Part shown: positions 33,071 through 40,495 of the stretch, piece by piece
Layout of the letters: each line of letters starts with the position of its first letter
How positions within the stretch are numbered: position 1 is the stretch's first letter
Assembly (NCBI GenBank): GCA_946629205.1
Contig: CAMOXP010000001.1
Span: forward strand, 1 to 40,495
Source: an uncultured Bacillota bacterium
GTDB lineage: Bacteria; Bacillota; Clostridia; Peptostreptococcales; Anaerovoracaceae
Reading direction: 5' to 3'
Length of the DNA: 40,495 nucleotides
Made by a program: the position numbers and the translations under genes
Notes under the pieces: model-generated
The model's database searches: none
What the model saw: only the letters and a program-made list of their open reading frames with translations
What the model was told of the DNA's origin: nothing

Positions 33071-34399
33071 CTATATGAAAAAACCTTTTCTTTTTCTATC
33101 TATCATCTCATCGATTCTGTCGATGTAGATTTCATAATTGGAAACGTTTGCGACCCGTTCCAACCGGTTCTCCTCCGGGAAATAGATCTTGCTGATCCCG
33201 CCTGCTCCCAGCGCCAGATTGGACTGAGCCTCCTCCATGATCCTGATGTTGTACAATCCCGGCCTGTCCTCTATACAGAATCCGGTGTTCTCCGTGTTGC
33301 CGGAAGTGTGCTTCTGCCGGTAGAGATAATATGGCCGATATCCTCTGCTCCGAAGGGTTTCATGGGCAGATGCCAGCATACTCTCTCTGAGTTCCTCATC
33401 CTTGTAGTTGAAGTTCTCATCCATCTCCTTCAGCCGCGATGCCCGTTTCACGGCAAGCGTATGAAGTGTAATGTTGTTCGCTCCCAGCCGTATGATTTCG
33501 TCCAGACTGCGGGCAAAATCCGCTTCTGTCTCCTCCGGCAGCCCGGCAATCAGGTCGGCATTGATCACTTCGATGCCCACCTTCCAGGCCAGTTCGAAAG
33601 CTTTGTACACATCCTCCACCTTATGTCTTCGTCCGATCAGATCCAGCGTTTCCTGCTTCATGGACTGAGGGTTGATGCTGATTCGGTCCACGCCGTGATC
33701 GATGAGGACCTGCAGTTTATCTTTCGTGATAGTGTCGGGCCGTCCGGCCTCGACAGTGTATTCTCTTACGCCACCTATTGCAAAAGCATCACTGACTTTG
33801 CTGAGCAGCGAATCCAGTTGACCAGCATTCAGCGTTGTCGGCGTGCCGCCTCCGAAATAGAGGGTTTCCAGCTTATATCCAGCATTCTTCGCAGCAGATC
33901 CGGCATATTCGATTTCTTTTTTCAATGCAGCCAGATACGGCTCCATCTGATCCTGCTGCACCTGATTGCTCGTAAAAGAGCAATAGAGACAACGTGTAGG
34001 ACAGAATGGGATGCCGATATATACAGAAAGACTTTTCGGCGCGGGCTTTCCTGCCTTTGCACGCTGGTAATCAAGGATATCCCTGACCAGAGCCCTCTTG
34101 CTGTCGTGGACCAGATACGATTCTTTCAAGACAGATTCCGGATCTTTCCCTTGATCCAGCATTTCTCCTGCCAGTTTGACCGGCCGGATACCTGTCAGGA
34201 TACCCCATTTGGGACTCTTGCCTGTCGCGCAGGAGAGATCTCTGTATATCTGCCGCTTGACTTCCTCTTTGTCACCCGTGAAGTCGTACTCCAGGAGCGT
34301 ATCCCCTTCCGGTCCGTATTCAGACGGTTGCAGAAACTCTTTGATCAGTTCTTCGTACTGACTGGTATTCTCAATGTTGTTGAATCGAAATCTATACAA
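33071..34399 (-). CDS. hemZ: HemZ-type coproporphyrinogen III oxidase-like radical SAM protein
   Basis: A 442-residue radical SAM protein of the HemN/HemZ group. The [4Fe-4S] cysteines are C133, C137 and C140 (CPTRCLYC). YFGGGTPTTL and the EAGRPDT motif bind SAM. The N-terminal 120 residues are the HemZ-specific extension. HemZ is linked to anaerobic haem synthesis, but many members in haem-less Clostridia have unknown roles. The start is TTG, overlapping the MBL stop by 8 nt with a weak Shine-Dalgarno; an in-frame stop just upstream excludes a longer N-terminus. hemZ next to hisS is a typical clostridial order. Confidence 0.9.
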   Translation of the reverse strand: MYRFRFNNIENTSQYEELIKEFLQPSEYGPEGDTLLEYDFTGDKEEVKRQIYRDLSCATGKSPKWGILTGIRPVKLAGEMLDQGKDPESVLKESYLVHDSKRALVRDILDYQRAKAGKPAPKSLSVYIGIPFCPTRCLYCSFTSNQVQQDQMEPYLAALKKEIEYAGSAAKNAGYKLETLYFGGGTPTTLNAGQLDSLLSKVSDAFAIGGVREYTVEAGRPDTITKDKLQVLIDHGVDRISINPQSMKQETLDLIGRRHKVEDVYKAFELAWKVGIEVINADLIAGLPEETEADFARSLDEIIRLGANNITLHTLAVKRASRLKEMDENFNYKDEELRESMLASAHETLRSRGYRPYYLYRQKHTSGNTENTGFCIEDRPGLYNIRIMEEAQSNLALGAGGISKIYFPEENRLERVANVSNYEIYIDRIDEMIDRKRKGFFI

Positions 34400-35015
34400 A
34401 TGGATTATGCTCTTTCTCGAATCCTATATTCGTTGGCCCCATATGACCCGGGAACACCTGCGTATCGTCAGGCAGCGGCCAAAGCTTCGTGTGGATCGCT
34501 TCTTCCAGATCATTGAAAGAACAGCCCGGAAAATCTGTTCTGCCAATAGAAGCTCTGAACAGCGTATCTCCGCTGAACAGCGTATTCTCTTCCGGAATAT
34601 AGATGCACATACCGCCTGGGGAATGGCCCGGTGTAAACAGAAACCGCAGATGCAGTCCCCCCGCATCCATTTCTTCTCCGTCCTCTACATAGCGGTCAGG
34701 TTCTATTATCGTCGGGCGGCCGAACTGCGTGCTCATATTGAAGTTCGTATCGGAAAGCATTTCCTGTTCCTTCGCGTGGGCAATGATTTCAGCATTGGGG
34801 AAATCGCCTTTGAACCCCGGAACGCCCATGATATGGTCCGCATGTCCATGGGTTAAAATAATGTATTTTATGTCTATTCCCATTCCCTTGATCTTGTCGG
34901 CGATGCCTTTGCTGTATTCGCCGGGATCCACGAGAAATCCCTGCATTGTTGCCTCGTTATAGACGAGGTATGTGTTGGTGCCGATGGCTCCTGTTGGTAT
35001 ATTGTAAACCTGCAT
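34392..35015 (-). CDS. MBL-fold metallohydrolase (glyoxalase II-like)
   Basis: A 207-residue single-domain metallo-beta-lactamase protein. The metal ligands are H56, H58, D60 and H61 (THGHADH), then the His of TPGHSPGG, the Asp of FSGDTLF and the His of FPGHMGPT. It lacks the C-terminal substrate domain of true hydroxyacylglutathione hydrolases, like B. subtilis YqgX. A thioester or bacillithiol-type conjugate is possible as substrate but not shown. AGGAGAG precedes the ATG. Located between dtd and hemZ. Confidence 0.92.
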   Translation of the reverse strand: MQVYNIPTGAIGTNTYLVYNEATMQGFLVDPGEYSKGIADKIKGMGIDIKYIILTHGHADHIMGVPGFKGDFPNAEIIAHAKEQEMLSDTNFNMSTQFGRPTIIEPDRYVEDGEEMDAGGLHLRFLFTPGHSPGGMCIYIPEENTLFSGDTLFRASIGRTDFPGCSFNDLEEAIHTKLWPLPDDTQVFPGHMGPTNIGFEKEHNPFV

Positions 35016-35027
35016 AATCTATCTCTC

Positions 35028-35477
35028 CTAAAACAGTTTGTGACTTTCCAAAAGGATCGTTACCGGTCCGTCATTGTCGATGCTGACCAGCATCTCCGCC
35101 TGAAACACGCCTTCTTCCACATGTATGCCCCTGGCTTCGATTTTCTCAATGACCTTCCGGTAGAGCGCGTCAGCCTCTTCCGGGCGGGCAGCTGTGAAAT
35201 AACTGGGCCGGTTGCCTTTGCGAACGTCGCCAAGAAGTGTGAACTGGGATACTGCCAGTATTTCCCCGCCTACATCCTGCACGCTGAGGTTCATGACGCC
35301 TTCCGCGTCATCGAACACGCGGAGAGCTGAAACTTTCTTGGCGATATATTCAGCGTCCTTTTCCGTATCTCCTTCTTCGACACCGATGAGGACCATGAGG
35401 CCCTTTCCGATCTGTCCGGTGACGCGGTCCTCTACGGTCACGCTGCTTTTTGTCACTCTCTGTACTACTGCACGCAT
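35028..35477 (-). CDS. dtd: D-aminoacyl-tRNA deacylase
   Basis: A 149-residue homodimeric enzyme that removes D-amino acids (and glycine from tRNA-Ala) from tRNA. It starts MRAVVQRV, and carries the SQFTL motif (about 97-101) and the NDGPVT (Gly-cisPro type) motif near the C-terminus. It follows relA by 6 nt, in the widespread relA-dtd pair. AAAGGA lies 9 nt before the ATG. Confidence 0.97.
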   Translation of the reverse strand: MRAVVQRVTKSSVTVEDRVTGQIGKGLMVLIGVEEGDTEKDAEYIAKKVSALRVFDDAEGVMNLSVQDVGGEILAVSQFTLLGDVRKGNRPSYFTAARPEEADALYRKVIEKIEARGIHVEEGVFQAEMLVSIDNDGPVTILLESHKLF

Positions 35478-35483
35478 TTGTAT

Positions 35484-37685
35484 TTATCCTTTGTTTCTGT
35501 ATGCTTCGAGAATGCCCGGTATGCCCTTGAACGAGCGGCAGAGCTTCTCAATCTGGGATCTGTCATGTATCATCAGCGTCATGTTGATCCTGACGGTATC
35601 GTCCTTGTTGGCTCTGGCGTTGAGGCCGATGATCCGCACATCCATATCCTCGCAGACCTTGGAGATGCTGGAGAGCAGCCCCTTCTGGTCCTTCGCAATG
35701 ATGCTGATTTCCCCGTCGTAGGCTTTGTTCTCGAGTCTTGGATCCCAGCTGACCGTGATGAGACGGACGCGTTCCTCTTCATCAAGGGCTTTGATGTTGT
35801 CGCAGTCTGTCCTGTGAACGGTAATGCCCCTGCCCTTCGTAATGTATCCGACGATGTCATCTCCCGGTACCGGCGTGCAGCAGCGGGCAATGCTGATCAT
35901 CAGATTGTCGACGCCCTCCACCACGACTCCGGTTTCGGCATCTGCCATGCGGAAACTTTCTATCTTTTTCTGTGTCTTTTCGCTGATCTCATTGAGGTCG
36001 TCGATCAGCGTTTTATTCTTCTCTTCTGTTTCAAGCTTGCGGCGCTCGTCTTCATAGCGCTGGAGCAGGTTGGATACCTTTGTCTGAAGGTTTCCGCCAT
36101 AGCTAAGCTGGTTATACAGATCGTCAGCGTCCTTAAAGCCCAATTCCTTGGCGGCTTTGGAGATATATGTGTTCGTCATCAGTACCCTGGGGTCGAAACC
36201 CTTCCTTCTCAGATACTGGGCGAACAGATCCTTGCCCTTATCGACGGCGTCGTTCTTGTTCTCCCGCTTGAGCCACTGCCGAATCTTATTCCTCGCCGAG
36301 CTGCTCTTGGCGATTTTGAGCCAGTCTATGCTCGGACCGGCCGCGTTTGGTGATGTGACGATGTCAACGATGTTCCCGTTTGCAAGCGGATAGTCGATGG
36401 TGACCATCTTACCGTTGACCTTAGCACCTACGCATTTGCACCCTACGTCTGTATGGATCTTAAATGCAAAATCAAGCGGCGTAGCTCCGGCCGGCAGTTC
36501 GATGACATCTCCCTGAGGAGTAAATACGAATACCTGATTGGAGAAAAGATCCATCTTGAGAGATTCCATGAATTCCTTAGGATCGTTGACGTCCTTCTGC
36601 CATTCCAATGCCTGCCTAAGCCAGCTCAGTTTGACTTCTTCTTTATCACTTGCGACGCCTTCCTTGTATTTCCAATGCGCTGCGATACCATACTCGGCGA
36701 TGTGATGCATCTCCTGAGTACGGATCTGGATCTCGAAAGGTCTCCCGTTTTTCCCCATAACTGTGGTATGAAGCGACTGGTACATATTCGGTTTCGGCAT
36801 CGCGATGTAGTCCTTGAACCGCCCCGGAATCGGCGTCCACATCGTGTGGACCAGGCCGAGAGCCGCGTAACAGTCCCTGACTGTATCTACGATGATCCTT
36901 ACAGCCATCAGATCAAAAATCTCGTCGAGATTCTTGTGCTGGTATTTCATCTTCTTGTAGATGCTGTAGAAGTGCTTGGATCTGCCGTATGTCTCGTGAT
37001 GGATCCCGATCTCATCCAAAGCCTTGCTGATTTCTTCAACAACCTCATTGATGGCGCTCTCGCGTTCTCCTTTTCTCTGGCTGACCTGCTCAGCCAGATC
37101 GTAATACGCTGCAGGCTCCAGGAATTTGAGGGCGATGTCCTCCAGTTCCATCTTCATGGAGTAGATCCCGAGTCTTGCTGCCAGAGGTGCGTAGATATCC
37201 AGCGTTTCCTGACATTTCTCGATGATCTTCTCATGGGTCATATAGTTGATCGTTCTGAGGTTGTGGAGCCTGTCTGCAAGCTTGATAATCAGCACCCTGA
37301 TGTCCTTGGACATCGCAAGGAACATCTTTCGCAGGTTTTCCGCCTGCCGTTCTTCCTTGCTCTCGAATTTGAGAGCGCTCAGCTTGGTGACGCCGTCTAC
37401 GAGTTCGGTGACTTCTGCACCGAAATCCCTCGTCATATCTTCCACTGTATAGGAAGTGTCTTCAATGACATCGTGCAGCAGACCCGCGGCGATGGTCTCG
37501 GAATCCATTCCGAGTTCGGCGAGTATTTCAGCAACTGCGAGAGGATGGATCAGATACTCTTCCCCTGATTTCCTCAGCTGGTTTCTGTGCATCTCCTCGG
37601 CGACATCATAAGCTCTGGAGATGATGTCCATATCGTAGTTAGGGTTGTATTGTTCAATTGTACTGAGGAATTCTCTCTTAGTCAT
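35484..37685 (-). CDS. relA: Bifunctional (p)ppGpp synthetase/hydrolase (Rel)
   Basis: A 733-residue long RelA/SpoT homologue. The hydrolase HD domain (about 25-180) keeps the HD and ED pairs (LLHDVIEDT, 70-77), so it should degrade ppGpp. The synthetase domain (about 235-350) has RFKD (about 288-291), the signature of bifunctional Rel rather than E. coli RelA. A TGS domain (about 383-445), a helical region with Cys residues and a C-terminal ACT domain (about 660-733) sense the ribosome. No strong Shine-Dalgarno is visible; it starts 6 nt after secDF. In many Clostridia recJ and apt lie between secDF and relA; both are missing here. Confidence 0.96.
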   Translation of the reverse strand: MTKREFLSTIEQYNPNYDMDIISRAYDVAEEMHRNQLRKSGEEYLIHPLAVAEILAELGMDSETIAAGLLHDVIEDTSYTVEDMTRDFGAEVTELVDGVTKLSALKFESKEERQAENLRKMFLAMSKDIRVLIIKLADRLHNLRTINYMTHEKIIEKCQETLDIYAPLAARLGIYSMKMELEDIALKFLEPAAYYDLAEQVSQRKGERESAINEVVEEISKALDEIGIHHETYGRSKHFYSIYKKMKYQHKNLDEIFDLMAVRIIVDTVRDCYAALGLVHTMWTPIPGRFKDYIAMPKPNMYQSLHTTVMGKNGRPFEIQIRTQEMHHIAEYGIAAHWKYKEGVASDKEEVKLSWLRQALEWQKDVNDPKEFMESLKMDLFSNQVFVFTPQGDVIELPAGATPLDFAFKIHTDVGCKCVGAKVNGKMVTIDYPLANGNIVDIVTSPNAAGPSIDWLKIAKSSSARNKIRQWLKRENKNDAVDKGKDLFAQYLRRKGFDPRVLMTNTYISKAAKELGFKDADDLYNQLSYGGNLQTKVSNLLQRYEDERRKLETEEKNKTLIDDLNEISEKTQKKIESFRMADAETGVVVEGVDNLMISIARCCTPVPGDDIVGYITKGRGITVHRTDCDNIKALDEEERVRLITVSWDPRLENKAYDGEISIIAKDQKGLLSSISKVCEDMDVRIIGLNARANKDDTVRINMTLMIHDRSQIEKLCRSFKGIPGILEAYRNKG

Positions 37686-37691
37686 AGCTGC

Positions 37692-40223
37692 TTAAAGTCT
37701 GAAGGTGTCGTCCTGTTCTCTGGGTTCTTCTTTTTTCTGAGCACCCTTGACGTAACGCTTGGAACGTTTCTTGTTGGCCTCTTTCTTCCTGTTGGCGGTC
37801 GTGTCCGCAGGTTTTGAAGGCTTCTGGGCAGGCGCTTCTCCGGCAGCCTCCGTTACTTTTGTCTCAGCTGCTTTTGCCTCAGCCGCTTCCGCTTCTGCAG
37901 CTTCTGCTGCCTTTGCTTCTGCTTCAGCAACCTGTTCTTCTGCCTTCGGAGCTTCTATTTTCTTAGGCACATAAGGTTTGCCCTCTTTCTTCGCCTTCTT
38001 TTTCGCTTTCTTTTCGGCTTCCTTGATTTGCTTCTGATACTCCGTCGTCCTGCCTCTTCTGCCGAGCTCATAGAATATCGGTGAGCAGACGCAGATGGAA
38101 GAGTACGTTCCGGCCAGTACGCCGACCATCAGCGGGAATACGAACTCGCGGATGGCGTCTCCGGCGATGATGACGATCGGTACCATGACGATCAATGTCG
38201 TCAGGGATGTCATCATGGAACGTCCCAATGTCTGGGTAATACTCTGATCGATGGTCTCCATCAGTGTTCCCCTCTTCATATACCGGACATTTTCTCGGAT
38301 ACGGTCGAATATTACGATGGTATCGTTGATCGAGTAACCGACTACTGTCAGGATACCGGCGATGAACGGGTTGTCTACAGTGACGCCGAAGATGGCGTAG
38401 AAGGATATAACGATCAGTACGTCATGCAGTACGCCCAGCATCGCGGCGCCGCCGAACTTCCATTCACGGAACCGGATCCGGATGTAGACCATCATACACA
38501 AAGCAGATATGATGATCGCAAGGATAGCGTTGTTCCGCAGTTCCTTACCAACGGACGGACCGAAATATTCTTGTGTGACAACGTTGTCGTCGCCCTTGAT
38601 CCCAAATTCCTCATTGACTGCATTGATTACTTCAGCTCTGTGCGCCTTATCCAGTGATTCGATCGTCCTGATAACGATCTGATCATTATCCTGACCTGCG
38701 TATATGATCTGCGGATCGAGGTCGAACTGCTTGACAGCATCTTCCACTTGGGAAATCTTGACCTGCTTGCCCATATCCAGCTGGATCATAGTACCGCCAG
38801 TGAAGTCGATACCGTAGTTCAGGCCGCGGATCATGCCGAACGCCAGACCGATGATCAGAATGCCGGCTGAAATGCAGTAGAATATCTTACGCTTGTCCAT
38901 GAAATGGATGATATTTGTAAGGTGGAAGGATGCAGTTCCGTCCTTCTTGATGCCAAAGAAGGATTTCTTCGCGAACTTGTCGCTTCCGGCCATCAGTTTC
39001 ACATAGAGCTGTGTGATGAAAACAGCTGTGAAAATGCTGACGATGATACCAACCATGAATGTGTATGCAAAGCCTTTTACAGCGCTGGTTCCGATCTCGT
39101 ATAGGATGACTGCCGCGATCAGCGTTGTGACCTGAGAGTCGATGACCGTAGTCATAGCTCTCTTAGAACCCGTCTCGGTGGCCACGCGTACCGTGCGTCC
39201 CAGCACGATTTCCTCACGGATACGGGAGAATATGACGACGTTGGCGTCTACCGCCATACCGATGGAAATGATGATACCGGCGATGCCCGGCAGTGTCAGG
39301 ACGGTTCCCATTGACGCCATGATGTTCAGAATCAGCACAACATACAGCAGCAGTGCGATGTCCGCGCAAAAGCCTAATCCCCTGTATATGAACACCATGA
39401 GGAGAAGGATGATCGCCAGACCGATCAGTCCGCCGATAATGCTCATTTCCAAAGCATTGTATCCGATCGTTGCGGACTGAACCGAGGACGTCACCTCTGT
39501 CAGGCCGATCGGCAGCGCGCCGCCGTTGATCTGTGCAGCGAGAAGCTGTGCTTCCTCCTGAGTGAAATCACCTGTGATCGTGCAGCTTCCGCCCAGGATC
39601 GGTTCGTTTACGTTCGGTGCAGAAATGATCTGATCATCAAGCACGATGGCAATGGCGCCGTTTCCCACGCCTTCCATCGTGGATGTAACTTCGCCGTTAA
39701 ACGCTTTTGTAGTCGCTTCTCCAAAGGCGTCCGCGCCCTGTCTGTCAAACTGCAGGTTGACCGCGTATCCTGTTGACTGGTCGTCTCTGGCAGCCTCCGC
39801 CTTCTTAACATTGCTTCCCTCAAGTACGACCGTACCGTCTGCCAGCTTAAACTCCAGCTTGGCCGTCTTGCCGATCAGTTCGATAGCTTCTTCGGGATCT
39901 TCAACTTCAGGGATTTCAACTCTGAGTCTGTTCTGTCCTTCGATGGTGATGGTTGGCTCTCCCAGACCATTGGCGTTGATACGATTTTCGATAACTGTCT
40001 GCGTCTGCTCCATGGCTTCACGAAGCTCCTCATCAGACATGTTCTCGATATCTTCTTTATTCGCCTCCATTACGACATATACGCCGCCCTTGATATCAAG
40101 ACCAAGACTCATTCTGTCCTTCAGCGGAGTGATCGGGCCAATGCCTGTGACAGTCACAAGCCATCCGAATACAACGCACAGGGCAATAAACACAGCTAAA
40201 ATTTTCCTGAAAGTGTAATTCAT
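37692..40223 (-). CDS. secDF: Fused protein translocase subunit SecDF
   Basis: An 843-residue fusion of SecD and SecF. SecD (1 to about 412) has LGLDIKGG (40-47), the P1 periplasmic region and the GMAVDANVVIFSRIREE helix (322-338). SecF (about 440-722) has GIDFTGGT (471-478) and GYSINDTIVIFDRIREN (629-645). The two halves join through a short loop (about 412-440). Each half has six predicted TM helices. SecDF uses the proton gradient to pull exported proteins out of SecYEG. Residues 723-843 form a long Lys/Ala/Glu-rich cytoplasmic tail. GGAGG lies 5 nt before the ATG. First gene of its run, with its own promoter. Confidence 0.95.
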   Translation of the reverse strand: MNYTFRKILAVFIALCVVFGWLVTVTGIGPITPLKDRMSLGLDIKGGVYVVMEANKEDIENMSDEELREAMEQTQTVIENRINANGLGEPTITIEGQNRLRVEIPEVEDPEEAIELIGKTAKLEFKLADGTVVLEGSNVKKAEAARDDQSTGYAVNLQFDRQGADAFGEATTKAFNGEVTSTMEGVGNGAIAIVLDDQIISAPNVNEPILGGSCTITGDFTQEEAQLLAAQINGGALPIGLTEVTSSVQSATIGYNALEMSIIGGLIGLAIILLLMVFIYRGLGFCADIALLLYVVLILNIMASMGTVLTLPGIAGIIISIGMAVDANVVIFSRIREEIVLGRTVRVATETGSKRAMTTVIDSQVTTLIAAVILYEIGTSAVKGFAYTFMVGIIVSIFTAVFITQLYVKLMAGSDKFAKKSFFGIKKDGTASFHLTNIIHFMDKRKIFYCISAGILIIGLAFGMIRGLNYGIDFTGGTMIQLDMGKQVKISQVEDAVKQFDLDPQIIYAGQDNDQIVIRTIESLDKAHRAEVINAVNEEFGIKGDDNVVTQEYFGPSVGKELRNNAILAIIISALCMMVYIRIRFREWKFGGAAMLGVLHDVLIVISFYAIFGVTVDNPFIAGILTVVGYSINDTIVIFDRIRENVRYMKRGTLMETIDQSITQTLGRSMMTSLTTLIVMVPIVIIAGDAIREFVFPLMVGVLAGTYSSICVCSPIFYELGRRGRTTEYQKQIKEAEKKAKKKAKKEGKPYVPKKIEAPKAEEQVAEAEAKAAEAAEAEAAEAKAAETKVTEAAGEAPAQKPSKPADTTANRKKEANKKRSKRYVKGAQKKEEPREQDDTFRL

Positions 40224-40271
40224 CTGTTCCTCCGGTTTTTAAAAATAAAATTCCATTTAATCATTCATAGT

Positions 40272-40300
40272 ATTATACAATTTTTTACTATCCCAAACAA
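40272..40300 (-). promoter_or_regulatory. Sigma-A promoter of secDF
   Basis: A perfect -10 TATAAT (40272-40277) is preceded at exactly 17 nt by TTGTTT (40295-40300), a weak -35 with three of six matches. It lies about 50 nt before the secDF start codon in AT-rich DNA. Confidence 0.75.
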
Positions 40301-40376
40301 GCCTTAAAGCCTTGATTTTTCAGTAAAAAATCCCGTTTTTGTATCATGTGTTGACTTATGTATTTAAATGCAAACA

Positions 40377-40396
40377 CCGCGCTGAATACAGCGCGG
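40377..40396 (-). terminator. Hairpin, possible terminator of the upstream gene
   Basis: A perfect 8-bp GC-rich stem (CCGCGCTG/CAGCGCGG) with a 4-nt loop, 44 nt past the stop of the right-edge gene. The bases that follow on the minus strand (TGTTTGCATTT) are only moderately T-rich, so termination may be partial. Confidence 0.6.
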
Positions 40397-40440
40397 CGAT
40401 CGTCATTGATCTGAAACGTTCCGACTCGTTTTCCAAAGAA

Positions 40441-40495
40441 TTATTCAGCAGTTTCTTCAGCGACTTCTTCGGCAACCTTCTCTGCTTCTTCAGCA
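40441..40495 (-). CDS. Partial CDS, acidic C-terminus (probable YajC)
   Basis: Only the last 17 codons and a TAA are in the window. They encode an Ala/Glu-rich acidic tail ending VAEETAE. The gene runs off the right edge. yajC commonly precedes secD or secDF in Firmicutes and often has a low-complexity charged tail, so YajC is the best guess. The visible residues alone cannot prove it; another small protein with an acidic tail is possible. Confidence 0.45.
   Translation of the reverse strand, partial: AEEAEKVAEEVAEETAE

Larger units (their letters stand above)
40224..40440. other. Intergenic region upstream of secDF
   Basis: This 217-nt AT-rich gap holds the secDF promoter (40272-40300) and a strong hairpin (40377-40396). 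A second weak AT-only stem occurs at about 40313-40330. No open frame or RNA gene is recognised. The predicted secDF leader is about 40 nt. Confidence 0.7.

Noticed and set aside
33308..34516. Open frame of 402 codons on the plus strand
   Set aside because: Antisense to hemZ; no domain is recognisable in it and no promoter or Shine-Dalgarno stands out.
36453..37568. Open frame of 371 codons on the plus strand
   Set aside because: Antisense to relA. Together with a 291-codon frame at 35478-36353, it reflects third-position bias of a strongly expressed gene.

Overview
All recognisable genes in this window lie on the minus strand, so transcription runs from right to left and the biological order is right to left. 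The gene families point to a low-to-moderate GC Firmicute of class Clostridia: RNase J, Asp23/Gls24, HemZ, a YneA-like LysM protein, a bifunctional Rel with an RFKD motif, and B. subtilis-type LexA boxes (CGAAC-N4-GTTCG). Base composition looks close to 50% GC by eye. That would fit a lineage such as Anaerovoracaceae (Family XIII), but this is a guess. There is no rRNA, tRNA, CRISPR array, IS element or prophage block. I count 36 CDS, 35 of them complete.

From the right edge: the C-terminus of a small protein with an acidic tail (probably yajC), a hairpin, then a promoter and the first compact run (40223 to 23811, 13 genes, no gap above about 45 nt). This run holds secDF (one fused protein), relA, dtd, an MBL-fold hydrolase, hemZ, hisS, aspS, nadD, yqeK, rsfS, leuS, rnj and a ylbF-like gene. 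It covers protein export, stringent response, proofreading of charged tRNA, tRNA charging, NAD synthesis, ribosome silencing and RNA decay.

A strong sigma-A-type promoter at 23749-23777 starts the second run (23687 to 667, 21 genes, no gap above 56 nt): efp, mltG, a TrmR-like methyltransferase, a U32 protein, a CNNM protein, asp23, nusB, an M22/TsaD paralogue, xseA, xseB, ispA, dxs, tlyA, an aminotransferase, mutS, mutL, miaA, a tyrosine recombinase, a secreted GLUG-type repeat protein, a methionine gamma-lyase-like PLP enzyme and a TVP38 membrane protein. Many junctions overlap by 1-22 nt, which implies translational coupling.

At the left end, a TVP38-to-LysM gap carries a near-consensus promoter with three LexA-type boxes, one inside the -35/-10 spacer, controlling a small TM+LysM protein. 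This is the layout expected of an SOS cell-division inhibitor of the YneA type. The last 122 nt are non-coding and contain a perfect 13-bp tandem repeat inside a 10-bp inverted repeat.

The window is mostly conserved housekeeping DNA. The items that stand out are the SOS promoter, the recombinase/secreted-protein pair inside the mutS-mutL-miaA operon, the uncharacterised M22 paralogue, a CNNM protein with a changed first-helix motif, YlbF next to RNase J, the lysine-rich tails on RNase J and SecDF, and the exceptional length of the two gene runs.
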